From Cladobotryum mycophilum (taxonomy: Eukaryota > Ascomycota > Sordariomycetes > Hypocreales > Hypocreaceae): a DNA stretch of 64,000 nt. The notes under the pieces were generated by a model that saw only the letters and a list, made by a program, of their open reading frames with translations, ran no database searches and was not told the DNA's origin. The DNA is taken from positions 3,472,001 to 3,536,000 of the forward strand of contig CM071591.1 of assembly GCA_036429605.1 (NCBI GenBank). The letters are read 5' to 3'. Positions 24,517 to 36,060 of the stretch are shown here, in pieces. Position numbers and translations under genes: made by a program. Within the stretch, counting starts at the first letter, position 1. Each line of letters opens with the position of its first letter.

Positions 24517-25332
24517 GAAAAACATGGGCATTCGCCGAGGCGGTTTAATAGGCCCCCTGGCATCCTGGTTGGCGCTATCATGACCTTGATTCACTTGATT
24601 CCACATCAATTCTACCAAGATTCCAAAGACTGCGCCATGGCCTGCCCACGATTTACGTCGCGAGCAGCGCTTTGGCTTATCGGTCCCATGTCTATTTACC
24701 ATTAAGAGACCATGATTTGCGTGAATCGAAGCGGAAATCGGTGCAGCATCTTTTCCCAAAGCCGAATATTGCGTGCGTATCTGCCAAATGTTTGGGGATC
24801 AACGAGTGGCCCAGATCCTTTGTTTAAGGAGAAAGAGGGGCAGTTCAACTGTTATTGGGCTTCGGAAGCGATAAGATGAACTACCTTTCTGATTCATACT
24901 GAACTGCCGGCCATGTGATGCTTTTGACTGCAGCGTTCGGATTGTTTCCGGATCTGCAGCCGGTGGTTTGGAATCAGGGGCTATCAATTCTAAGTAATTT
25001 GGAAGGCGTGGTGTTGTGCTACATGTCTATTCGATGGATTCTCCATGAACTTAAAACCTCTGGAGCATCGGTGGAATCCAAAGCTGTCGGGAGTGTTCCG
25101 TGAGGAGGTGTTTCTTCGGCAGGCGATATGCCAATGAGCGTGGCTCTTTTTATGAACGAAGCTTGATACTTCAAAAGGAGGGGAATGATGTGAGGGGTTG
25201 TGCAGTGTGCGGAATGCATATATAAAGGTCATAAAGCTCTCCCTAAAGTGTGACGAGGACTCTCAAAAAGACAGCCGCCCTCAGTTCCTTCAAAGACCTC
25301 CTCATCAGCAACAGACATCAAAACTTTCCATC
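24517..25332. other. Spacer between RRG7 and the GST gene
   Basis: 816 bases holding the RRG7 3' UTR and the GST promoter. Short open frames exist on both strands, none with recognisable family features. The TATA box near the right end is listed separately. Confidence 0.5.
25219..25226 (+). promoter_or_regulatory. TATA box of the GST gene
   Basis: TATATAAA lies 107 bases upstream of the ATG, a typical position for a fungal gene with a short leader. The assignment is positional. Confidence 0.55.
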
Positions 25333-26151
25333 ATGGCTTTGAAACCAATCACTGTGTGGAATTTTGGTACATATGGCCCCTCTCATGTGCTATACAGTGA
25401 ACAACTACTGACCCTTGGTATGCAGTCGTTGGACCTAATCCTAAGAAGATATTCATCATCCTTGAGGAGCTTGGCATCCCCTATGAGAAGGTAGTCGACA
25501 GCTGTCATTTCTAATGAATACTTTCTGACTATCATCAAAAGATCAACATTGCCAATCCCAAAGAGGAGTCATTCCTCAAGATCAACCCCAATGGCCGCCT
25601 CCCAGCCATCAAGGATCCCAACAACGACGATTTCATTCTCTGGGAGTCTGGCGCTATCATCGAGTACCTCATCGAGACCTACGACAAGGAAGGCAAATTG
25701 AATTTGCCTTTGGCCAATGACAGGGCGCTCCTGAAGCAGTATCTCTTCTTCGAGGTCTCCGGCCAGGGCCCTTACTACGGCCAAGGTGTGTGGTTCCACA
25801 AACTACACCCCGAGGACTTGCCAAGCGTCAAGAAGCGATACTCTGACCAGACTGTCCGCGTGATGGAGGTTTTGGATGGTCTTCTAAAGGGCAAGCAGTA
25901 TCTTGTTGGAGACAAATGGTATAAAATCTCCCATAAAAATAGAAGCCTGTGGCAGGTATCTATCAGACTGACATACTGGATATAGCACTTACGCCGATCT
26001 CTCCTTCGTCCCTTGGGATGTCATCGTCACGGGCCAATTCTCAGAGGTCACGGCAGGTTACGACGTGGAGAACAAATACCCTCACTGGTATGCCTGGCAC
26101 AAGCGTCTTGTTGAGCGCCCTTCTGTGAAGAAGGTCTACGCTGATGCTTGA
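25333..26151 (+). CDS. Glutathione S-transferase (Ure2/GTT-like)
   Basis: Four exons, 25333-25366, 25426-25490, 25542-25918 and 25986-26151, encode 213 residues. The N-terminal thioredoxin-like domain has VGPNPKKIFIILEELGIPYE, INPNGRLPAI (cis-Pro loop) and the glutathione-contacting ESGAIIEYLIETYD. The C-terminal helical domain has GQGPYYGQGVWF and GDKCTYADLSFVPWD, both typical of the fungal Ure2-like GST group. Intron phases agree at every junction: TTT G then TC GTT, and AAA TG then C ACT. The likely role is conjugation or peroxide detoxification in the cytosol. It follows RRG7 in the same direction but has its own TATA box. Confidence 0.92.
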
Positions 26152-27041
26152 GCTTATTATTTTGCCTGGGTAAAGGGGGGTCACCCTACTTGTCCGAAGG
26201 TGCTGTAGTAGATGATAGACTATGTGGATAGTATCTAGGTAACAAGTCGAAAGTTGAAGGATGTTTCTATGTGTACATCTAATGAGACTTCTGTTGGAGC
26301 TAGTTGACTGTTTTCCCTCAACTAATTTACTCTCGGGAGCGAAAAAATGGCATTGTCATTCACAGTCAATATTGGTATATCCATACTGGAATTCCGTTTC
26401 TGAAAGACTTTTCAATGGCAGAAATAGGGATAGCTATATGAACGATAGCAAGAGGAGCATCAGGCTGGCGACGTTTGATGTAGTTGGCGTGATTTATGGC
26501 AAAATCTCTGTCCATAGCAAAACAATAGCCTTCTTGTTCAAGGAAATCCGAGTGAGATTTTGAGATAATCCGTTGGCGGTTAGCAATATTTCCCTCGCCG
26601 TCGAAAAAGTCTTTTGGACCATGATGTTAGATACACTAGACCTGGAGCGTGATATAGGTAGAGCACTTACTCTTAATTGCGGCTTGCTCTATGTCATGGT
26701 AAAGAACCGTATAACCAGGAACATTCATTGCCGAAAGTGCTTTAGCAGACATGGTATCTTTCTCAAAGCCAGGCATGGGGCGTTGTGTTTCAGCAGAGAC
26801 CGAGACACCAGGTGAGACTGGGTGAGATGGAACCTGCTGAAGAGCGATAAGGGGAAGCAAAGCAATAACGGAAACCGAGAGTAACAAAATAAATCGAAAG
26901 CAACGAGAGGAAGTAACAGCAATAGGGAATTCATCAAAGGGACAGAAGTCCTATTAAAGCTACCTACTAAAAGCGGTTAACCCCTGAATGATTGATACTT
27001 GGGTGGCTGGTTCTAGTGAACATAAACATGCAATCTGAGCT
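26152..27041. other. Convergent spacer, GST / small coiled-coil gene
   Basis: 890 bases between convergent 3' ends. Two plus-strand frames of 80-100 codons are present (26261-26563, 26573-26815) but have no recognisable motif, and the sequence is A/T-rich. Considered non-coding. Confidence 0.45.
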
Positions 27042-27464
27042 CTAGTCCTCCCATACGGATGCCTTTGCCTTTTCCGTCAGCTCTCGTTGTCGTTGCTCCT
27101 CTGCCTTTTCCTGTTCCTTCTTCTTCTTCTCCTGCTCCTTGATGGCTTTTTGATAGGCCTTTTGCTCCTCAGTTTGCTTTGGTGCCTTTAGGCCAAGGCC
27201 GGCTGCAATCATCCTTCGAGCTACAGCATCTGTCTTCTCTGGTCGTCTGAGTTCTGTAGGGTCGCTGGACGATGTTGATGTTGGTAGAGTGCTAGAAGAG
27301 GCGTCCCAATCGTGACTGTAGGCAGCATCCGATGTTGTAGAGGCAGTCTGCGGTGCAGCTGATGATGAGGACTTGGAGGGTTCAGGAGTCGGCTCCTCTG
27401 GAGCCCCGTCAGAGATGTCTTCATCCTCCCATGAATCCGCGACAACCGTTTTGGACTTTGGCAT
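27042..27464 (-). CDS. Small conserved fungal coiled-coil protein
   Basis: Uninterrupted 140-residue frame starting MPKSKTVVADSWEDEDISDG. The first half is Ser/Pro-rich. The middle carries a compact block KTDAVARRMIAAGLGLKAPK, and the C-terminal half is a continuous Lys/Glu/Gln coiled coil ending in WED. I recall similar short proteins in other Pezizomycotina with the same WEDED start and AVARRM block, but no function. An upstream in-frame Met at 27497 would add 11 residues; the start at 27464 is preferred because it matches the conserved MPKSK opening. Confidence 0.72.
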   Translation of the reverse strand: MPKSKTVVADSWEDEDISDGAPEEPTPEPSKSSSSAAPQTASTTSDAAYSHDWDASSSTLPTSTSSSDPTELRRPEKTDAVARRMIAAGLGLKAPKQTEEQKAYQKAIKEQEKKKKEQEKAEEQRQRELTEKAKASVWED

Positions 27465-28279
27465 TGCGGCTGTAATGACACTGAGTACGGGAAACAAAGA
27501 CGATGTAAGGAAGAAGTTGAAGTTTATGAGGACTAAAGAGGAGTTTAGATTACTGAATGGTACATATTACTTGGCTTTGGGTAGGTACGATGAAAGCTCT
27601 AGATATGTACCCCGCCACCCTTGACAGAGTACCTTGCATTACCAGGTGCCAGGCACTATAGTAGGTGTGTGTAAGAGTGAGAGAGCCAAGTTTGATGATT
27701 AATTTTGTGTGAAGGCTTTAATTTTCCCTCTCTCACCCTTCATAGACAGTGTCTATAAATTATAAATTATAAATTATACAAAACTATCTCATCTCATTTT
27801 ATCTAGTTATTCATCGTCAGCATCAACTTCTACATGGTGGTGTTTTTGCTCCATTTCACCCCCACATGTCAGAATGCCCCACTTTCCTCTTCTATCTCTA
27901 CCGAAATTCAGCCGATGGAAGCTACTGGACCCTCGGAAGACTGTCCGCGATGTCGCAGTCCCGGTGCCGCCTAGAGCTCCAGGCCAGTGGGGATGATATT
28001 TCACCATCTCATTATTCTCAAACATCCTTGGACTATTTCTAATCCTGATTACTCAATCAGCCCTCGCCATTTCAGGCAATGCGCACAGTTGACCAGCCGA
28101 TAGTCAGTATCGCCTGGGCGCGCTGGGACTAATCCTTCTCTTCAGTTCTTTGCCTGCCCAATCTCCATCTCGATCTTGATATACATACTCTGTCACTCTA
28201 ACTCTACGCTGTTCCTCGGAACCGAGCTCCGGATACTCCCACCCGAAGAGCCCACTGTGAGCTTTCACGACACATCGCC
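27465..28279. other. Divergent spacer, coiled-coil gene / PIM1
   Basis: 815 bases containing both promoters. A 7-bp A/T tandem repeat lies at 27754-27778. A minus-strand 72-codon frame at 27807-28025 ends in an acidic tail (EVDADDE) and could be a small protein, but nothing else supports it. Confidence 0.45.
27754..27778. repeat. (TATAAAT)n tandem repeat
   Basis: About 3.6 copies of a 7-bp unit within the shared promoter region of the coiled-coil gene and PIM1. Confidence 0.85.
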
Positions 28280-31200
28280 ATGATTCCACGGTCTCGCGCC
28301 TCTGGGCGCTTGATTCTTGAGCACTCGGCGGCGCAAGCAGGCCGTACCTTTCCAGACTCTATACCCAGATCATGGACACTGAGCTCGGCTTATCGCGCAA
28401 CTCAAATCGGTGGCCGACGCTACCCCGGATTAAGACCACGACTCGCCGCCGCATCATTCTCAACAAGCGCAGGATTAGAAAAGGAAAAGGATAAAGGCAA
28501 AAACTTCTTTGACTCTTCTATCGAGCCATTGAGTGAAGAGGAAGCCAAGGCCAACCTCGAAAATCAGGCGCGAGAAGATGCTGACAAATCAGCCTCAGAG
28601 ACCAAGACTACTACTGCCGCTGACTCCTTGGCTTCGAAGAAGGACGAGGGGACGCCAGATGGGAAGGCTAGCGGGGCTGCAGGGAGCTCTGCTGGTGTCG
28701 GATCCGGTGCGGGTGGTGACGGCTCTGGGGGCGAGGGCGGAAAACGAGGTCGCAAATCCGCTGAGCGGGCGCTACAAAAGCCAGTTGTTCCAGAAGTCTA
28801 CCCCCAAGTCCTAGCAATCCCTATAGCTCGGCGACCTCTCTTCCCGGGCTTCTACAAGGCTATTACCATCAAGGACCCCAATGTTGCAACTGCGATTACG
28901 GAGTCGATCAAGAGGGGGCAGCCATACGTCGGAGCCTTTCTCTTCAAGGATGAAAATGAGGATGAGGATGTCATCCGAAACGTTAACGATGTATACGATG
29001 TCGGAGTCTTTGCCCAAATTACAAGCGCTTTCCCCATACATGGACAAGAAGGCGCATTAACAGCAATTCTATACCCCCACCGAAGAATCAAGCTATCTAG
29101 CTTGGTACCTCCTGGAAGCCAAGAGACTAAGAAGGGAGAAATCAAGGCAGAACCCGAGGTGCCCGAACCCATACCTCAAAAGGCGGCAGAGGAAGATGCC
29201 CCGCAGGACAAGAAGGGCGATGTTGTCGCAAGCTTCGAGGAGGGCGCCGTAGACAAGAAGCCCGACCAAGTAGCCGAAAAGTACGAGCCCACATCGTTCC
29301 TCAAAAGATACCCCGTCAGTCTTGTCAATGTGGATAACCTCCCTGATGAGCCATATGACCCCAAGAGCCCCGTCATTCGTGCTGTGACCAACGAAATCGT
29401 CAATGTCTTCAAGGAGGTTGCTACTATGAACAACCTCTTTAGGGATCAGATTTCGACATTCTCAATGAGCCAATCTACCGGAAACGTCACCTCAGAACCT
29501 GCCAAGCTGGCTGACTTTGCCGCTGCGGTTTCTTCGGGTGAGCAACACGAGCTGCAGGAAGTCCTTGCATGCATGAACGTCGAAGAAAGAATGCAAAAGG
29601 CCTTGATTGTGCTCAAGAAGGAATTGATGAATGCACAACTGCAATCCAAGATCACAAAAGATGTGGAAAGCAAAATCAGCAAACGACAGCGCGAATACTG
29701 GTTAATGGAACAGATGAAGGGCATCCGCCGCGAGCTTGGCCTAGAATCCGATGGCAAGGATAAACTGGTTGAAAAGTTCAAGGAGAAGGCAGCTAAGCTG
29801 GCTATGCCAGACCCCGTTCGCAAGGTCTTTGATGAGGAGATCAACAAACTAGCACATCTAGAAACTGCTGCCTCGGAATTCAACGTTACGAGGAACTATC
29901 TTGACTGGCTTACTCAGATTCCATGGGGCCAAAGAAGTCCTGAGAACTTTGGTATCCCTAATGCAGTCAAAGTTCTGGACGAAGACCACTATGGCCTGCA
30001 AGATGTCAAGGATCGAATCCTAGAATTTATCGCAGTAGGAAAGCTGCGAGGCACTGTTGAAGGCAAAATTCTCTGCTTCGTTGGGCCCCCTGGTGTTGGA
30101 AAGACTAGTATAGGAAAGTCGATCGCTAGGGCGCTGAACCGAGAATACTACCGCTTCAGTGTTGGCGGTCTTACAGATGTTGCTGAAATCAAGGGCCATC
30201 GTAGAACATACGTTGGTGCGCTCCCTGGTCGAATTATCCAGGCCCTGAAGAAGTGTCAGACGGAGAACCCCCTTATTCTAATCGATGAAGTCGACAAGAT
30301 TGGACGGGGCTACCAAGGAGATCCTTCATCTGCCCTTTTGGAGCTGTTGGATCCCGAGCAAAATAGCTCTTTCCTAGATCACTACATGGACGTTCCGGTC
30401 GACCTGTCCAAGGTCCTATTTGTCTGCACGGCTAATATGACCGATACTATCCCCAGGCCTCTTCTGGACCGTATGGAGCTCATCACCCTGTCTGGATACG
30501 TCGCAGATGAGAAGAAGGCGATTGCAAACCGATACCTTGCCCCTGCTGCCAAGGAAGCAGCTGGTCTCAAGGATGCGGATGTTATTCTCACCGACGAAGC
30601 TATTGAGGAGCTTATCAAGTCATATTGCCGAGAATCTGGTGTTCGAAATTTGAAGAAGCAGATTGAAAAAGTCTACCGCAAATCCGCACTCAAGATTGTC
30701 AAAGACCTTGGGGAGGACGTGCTTCCTGAGGAGGATGCTCTCACAGAAGAAGGCAAGGCCGCTGCTAAGGAGGCAGAGAAGGGCGAAGGGTCTGCTGAGA
30801 AATCTGAAGATGGCAAGAATGCTGCTACGGGGGCTAGTGAAGGCGAAACTACAGAGAAGCCAAGGAAGGCCTTGAAAGTTCCAGACTCAGTCCATGTCAG
30901 CATCGGAAAGGACACGTTGACTGACTACATCGGACCTCCTGTCTTTACTTCTGATCGTCTATACGATGTCAGCCCACCTGGTGTCTCAATGGGTCTCGCA
31001 TGGACGCAGCTTGGAGGTGCTGCCATGTATATTGAATCTATTCTCCAGGCGCCTCTTCGACCTAACTCGAGGCCCGGCCTCGACATCACCGGCAATCTAA
31101 AGGCAGTCATGAAGGAGTCAACCTCAATAGCCTACTCCTTTGCCAAATCTTTGATGGTCAAGCAGTTCCCCGACAACCACTTCTTCGACAAGGCCAAGAT

Positions 31201-31705
31201 GCACCTGCACGTCCCCGACGGAGCAGTGTCCAAGGATGGGCCCTCAGCGGGTATCACCATGGCAACATCGTTGCTCTCCCTTGCACTGGATGCGCCGGTC
31301 AACCCCACCGTGGCAATGACCGGAGAGCTCACCCTCACGGGCAAGGTCCTCCGGATCGGTGGACTCCGGGAGAAAACGGTGGCGGCCAGGCGGGCGGGCT
31401 GCAAGACAATCATCTTCCCGCAGGATAACATGTCAGATTGGCTGGAATTGCCACAGGTACGTTTGACATCACCAACCTCACCAACCTCTTTTATCCCAAG
31501 TAAGCTTACTAACTTTTTGCTTTTTTTTTACTACGTCTAGACTATCAAGGAAGGAATTGAAGGCCATGCAGTGAGTTGGTACTCGGAAGTATTCGACATC
31601 ATCTTCCCCAACCTGGACCGGGAACAGGCCAAGATTTGCAAAATCTGCGAGTGGAAAAAGCAGAACAAAAAGGCAAACTCCGACAAGGCAGAGGATGACG
31701 ATTAG
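28280..31705 (+). CDS. PIM1: PIM1, mitochondrial Lon protease
   Basis: ATP-dependent serine protease of the mitochondrial matrix that removes damaged proteins and maintains mtDNA. Exons 28280-31456 and 31541-31705 give 1113 residues. Order of parts: an Arg/Ser-rich presequence; a Gly/Ser-rich low-complexity linker (about 100-158); the Lon N-domain from QVLAIPIARRPLFPGFYK; the AAA+ module with Walker A GPPGVGKT (602-609) and Walker B LILIDEVDK (665-673); and the protease domain with Ser989 in DGPSAG and Lys1032 in GGLREK, the Ser-Lys dyad spaced 43 residues as in bacterial Lon. About 45 acidic/Ala-rich residues, from EEDALTEEGKAAAKEAEKG, are inserted between the AAA+ and protease domains, as in yeast Pim1. 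Confidence 0.97.
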
Positions 31706-34700
31706 ACAAAACGTCTTTTTTCTGCCCAAGGGGGAAAAAAGCGTTGTAAAAATCTAGCATTGAAAGGCGTGTGGGTGTCCAGTTATAGACTGCAAGTCCT
31801 GCAAAACGCCTTTGGATTCTGACGAAGGCGCATGAATTATGGCGTTTTTGTCTTGATTTTTTGGGCATGCGAAGAGCGGTTGGTTAGAGTTGGGGGGAAT
31901 GCGGGTCTGAAGGGATATGGAACGGGCAAAGAATCACTCCTACTCATCTGTGAATTTTCATTTCAAAGGTTTACTACTACAAAAATCCAATGTACTTATA
32001 GGTAGATATCGAGGTTAGGCCGAGCAAGGTGTAGAGCTCTAGTCTTCCTCCGGTGAGGAGATGGCAAGGTCGAAACTCCTGCGCATAGAGGTCGTGTATA
32101 CCAAAAGGAGTAAAAAGAATCACTTTCCAAGATATGATTGGGGCTGCTTGCATGTTGTACGCCCCCCTTGCAGGATAAAAGTGTTGTCTCAAGTGATGAT
32201 GTGGCTGGACGAAGCAAGCAGTGGAACACGACCTTGTCTAGGATGTTTGGTCCGAGTAGGGTGACCCCGGTTTCCGGATGCTCCATTGACGCTGAGGCGA
32301 GGATACACAACATCTCGGGATACAGCAGGTAGGCAATTGAGGCAATTGGGCCGCGAACATAGATGGCCCAGTATGATTATCACTCCAAGGCAGTCCGATA
32401 ATGACGTTGAAACCCTATGACGAAGGAACGTTTTCACGGCGCTCATTTAACTTTAGGACCACACAGGAATGGGCATAGCATTGTTTCTGAGTCCCGGTCC
32501 GGTGCGTGGTTCGGTCGGGTTGCGGGACGACCCTAGCCACCTAAACAGTTGTAGCGTTGGTGACCAGCCCATCTTTGGCTCGTATAAGTCGGGCAAGTAT
32601 TTATCGCGTGACTGGGGCGATCAGGCAAAGATTGTGAGGCTCGAGATGATGATGTTCAAGTCGGGTCATTTCTTCGGTCTCAATTAAAGCAGGGGATATG
32701 CAGACAGCCTTCGAGAAAGTATTGCAGATCAACCAGCTTTACTCCATGATCCTTCTTAGCAAATCTCAGCCCAATGAATTGCAGCCTCACCTGTTGCTGA
32801 TTAGTTGAATGGCTAGCAATGCAGTCATGCCCAACCCCACACTCGCTTATGGTGGGTGAAACCAATGAGCTACCATCGAGAAACGATGAAATGATGGAAT
32901 GAGGAAATCGTGAAGGATTGTCAGCGCGATTCTGTAGGTACGAGAAAAAAGCCATGCGCTCATTCCATTATTGGTTAATTAGTATGAAATCGACTCTTCT
33001 GGCCATGAGAAGGTTGCGACGATGGTGCGCAAGTGACGTGGTGTTCTCGATTGGATCTCAATTCGGGTCCTGGACCGGACTGGATTAGTGACGATGTGTT
33101 GGCAATGGTTTTAGGCTTGTTGCTGAACCATGACAACGGATAGAGGATCATGCTAATCACGATAGCCGCGATAATAGATGCCTGACGTGGTACGTGAGCA
33201 CCAAGGGTAACATGACGAGTGATGAGATTGCTAATCCCTCAAGGGTTGAGGCTCTTTTTTTCCCAGGCAGATGATGCGGGGGAAGTGGAGTGAGCGATGG
33301 CCAAGAGGAGAGAAAGTTTGATTTCCCAGTTGAGCAGCAGCAGCGACAGCAGCAGCACATCATGGCATGATGTGATATGATATATATACTCCATATAAAG
33401 ATGGGCAACCCAGTCATATGGGGCAGGTCAAAGTCTAATCGTCACAAGACTAGTCTTGTAGGAGTTGAGGAAGTTTGACGTCAGTTGATCATGTTGGACT
33501 GACCCCTCCGGTTGATGAAGTATTGATCCATGTCTATCATGGTTGTCTCGAAACTGGCGTCTTTTTGGTTATCTCGGTGCCCAATCCGGCTGCTAGCCCT
33601 GATTCACACAGTCCCTGAGATCCAAACTGTCGGTGATGGGAGTTTCGAATTGTACTTGTAGTGTCTGTCCATGGATGATGTTTTTTTTACGGCTTCACCC
33701 GTCATGGTACGTTGCGGAAAACGAATGAGACATGCGTTGCATTCCCAGCCTTTTTATTATCTCATGCTTTTCGGTCTGGAAGATTGAATGCATTTATTAT
33801 TGCCTTATGCATGCATGTACGTACATACACATATACATGTATGTAATGTATATGTAGGTCGGCTGCCTCATGCTGCTGATGATGATGCAAGGACGGCAAG
33901 GGCACGACAGCCCCGAGTGATTTCTGTCCTGTCAAACTTCTCCTTTTTCCCTAGTCGTAGGGGCGAGATGCATGAGAAGGGGGTATACATAGGGCATCAT
34001 CGAATAGGCGGTCACGGATTCCGCGAACAGGGACGCACTGGCGATGGGGCGAGCTACCGGACAATGAATGGTCTGAGTGGACAATTGGTGATGGGGGAAA
34101 GGGAAGGGTTGGATTGAGGCCAGAAGTAGTTGGGGTTGGTTGTTTGTTGTGGGAGGAGGATTAGAGGGGAGAGAAGAAGAAGAAGAAAAAAAAAGGACAG
34201 CTCATCTTTTCCAGCAAGAAAAGCTGGTACGTACTATTTCGTAAGTCAGTTCTCAACCCCCCTCCCCCTACGAGTGAATCACATTCCGTACCTGCCGTTT
34301 TATTGACGCATGCCTGCCGTGGATACTTTGGCGATGATGCTATCGTCATCAATGATCAAATCATGCCACCAATCGTTTTCTCAGTCCCAGTGATAGGTAC
34401 TACTAGGTACTACCTACTAGGTAGGTAGGCACTTATCATCCACGGATAAGACACCTCTTGTATTTGTAGTATCGATGAGTGAGTGCATGTTACATTTCGC
34501 CAATGTGCACAGAGTCTGGGTCTGCTCTGTTTCAGTCACAATTACTTGTACATACCTGCCTACCGGGCATCATCGGTCCACCAAAAAATCAATCAGCAGT
34601 CCAGCGAGTCCAATCAGGGCATCAGTCCTACCTGATCCATGGCTGGAAAGCCCAATTGAGCCACTAAAGACCCCTAGCAGGCCTGGCAAGCCTAGCAGAG

Positions 34701-36060
34701 GATCCCAGTAGGGCCAAGCATGGCTAGCTCAGCGGTTAGTGATTAGTGGGCAAATAAGCCACAGCAGCGTCCATTTTAATCCACGGGCTGTCTGTCTGCC
34801 TGCCTGTCTGTCGGGCTGTCTGCACGTTTTGACAGCGGGTCTTTTTAGCCCTGAAGGAGGACTCGGACACAGCGCCCTCTCTCACTGTAGTAGTAGCCCT
34901 GTAGTACCAGTAGTACCTACAGAGTACAGAGTACAGAGTACAGAGAGGTACCCCGACCCCTTCTTGGCCAAGGTTCCATGTCTCTTGTCACCCCCCGGCT
35001 GTGGCTGCTTTGGAAGGCATCCATTCCATTTCACTGATCCAGTGCGAAACACGAACGGCAGACTCCCCACCAGCCCAGCCATCGACTTGGAGAAACCCCC
35101 TCCCCTCCCCTCTCCTCTCCTCCCCTACCCCCACGACCAGTGCCATGTGAGCGCTGGTGCTTCAGTGGATAGATGCTCCTCCGTAGCGCTGCTTCACCGC
35201 GGTGCAACGCAGGGCACACAGGACACCACCATCACATCCACCATCCACTATCCACCATCCACCGTAATGGAGGGAGGGAGTGAGTGAGTGAGTGAGTGAA
35301 TGAGTGTGGTGCACAGCCGAGCTGGTCGTCCGTTCCCCAGAAATAGACAATGAGAATGGAATGGAATGGACTTGCCTGACCTTGGAGCGGAAAGCAACAC
35401 CACCAAGCATCCAAGCCAAATCGCCAACCATCGATGACCAACCTCTTTTCTTTCTCCCTCTCTCTCCCTCTCCCTCTCCCTCGCTTCCCCCTTCTCACCC
35501 GCCATAATATTGCTTCGTCCACTGTTTGCGTCGTGCTTTTTTTTTTAGCGGCTCTTCTTCCTATTGCCTCCCGCATCCCCACGCTGCCCCTCGCCCGCCT
35601 CCCCCCGGCAGTTCAGCCACCAGGACGCCAGGCTTCATCGTGTGCAATATTTCCTCATCCTAGAGCGCCTTGCCTCTCTCGCTCTCCCTCAGCCTTTGAA
35701 CCAGCCGCTCAATATTTCGACTTGTACCTCTGCTCCTTGGTCCGCTTCGTCTTTTGATGGTCATCATAGATGACTGTCCTTTACATCAACCAAGCCGTAT
35801 GCCAAATCATATTCCTCAGTCCCAGATCGTAAACGCCACTCTCAAGTCTCGAAAGCACGCACACACTGCAGAGCCTCCCTTGACCTTAAATGTTCGGTGA
35901 ACCTTGATGAGGCATCACCCCCAAGGCTGCCTATTGTCTCACTAGATTCTGTCGCCTGCTTCCTTCTCTCGAGGTTTACGTCGGGGTAGCCTGCGGCTTA
36001 GAGTAGCTTTAAAAACTCACCATCGTATCCTGCTCGCCAATATCTTCTTACTTGGTCGTC
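31706..36060. other. 4.4-kb spacer between PIM1 and the kinase-like gene
   Basis: Contains the PIM1 3' UTR, long stretches without coding signal, ATGT-type words near 33820-33860, a CCTAGG/GGTAC-rich patch at 34395-34430, a (GTACAGA)n cluster at 34920-34946 and GAGT repeats at 35275-35305. The last kilobase before the ATG is pyrimidine-rich, as expected for a fungal 5' leader. No gene could be supported. Confidence 0.5.
34395..34430. repeat. CCTAGG/GGTAC-type compound palindromic patch
   Basis: Overlapping copies of GGTACTAC, CTACTAGG and TAGGTAGG make a short region of repeated self-complementary words. A closely similar patch is at 11620-11640. Confidence 0.6.

Noticed and set aside
27807..28025. 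72-codon minus-strand frame with an acidic tail
   Set aside because: Looks protein-like but is isolated in a promoter region, with no recognised similarity; mentioned only within the spacer entry.
33788..34117. 109-codon plus-strand frame in the PIM1 downstream spacer
   Set aside because: Begins in ATGT-type low complexity and shows no domain, splice or conservation evidence.
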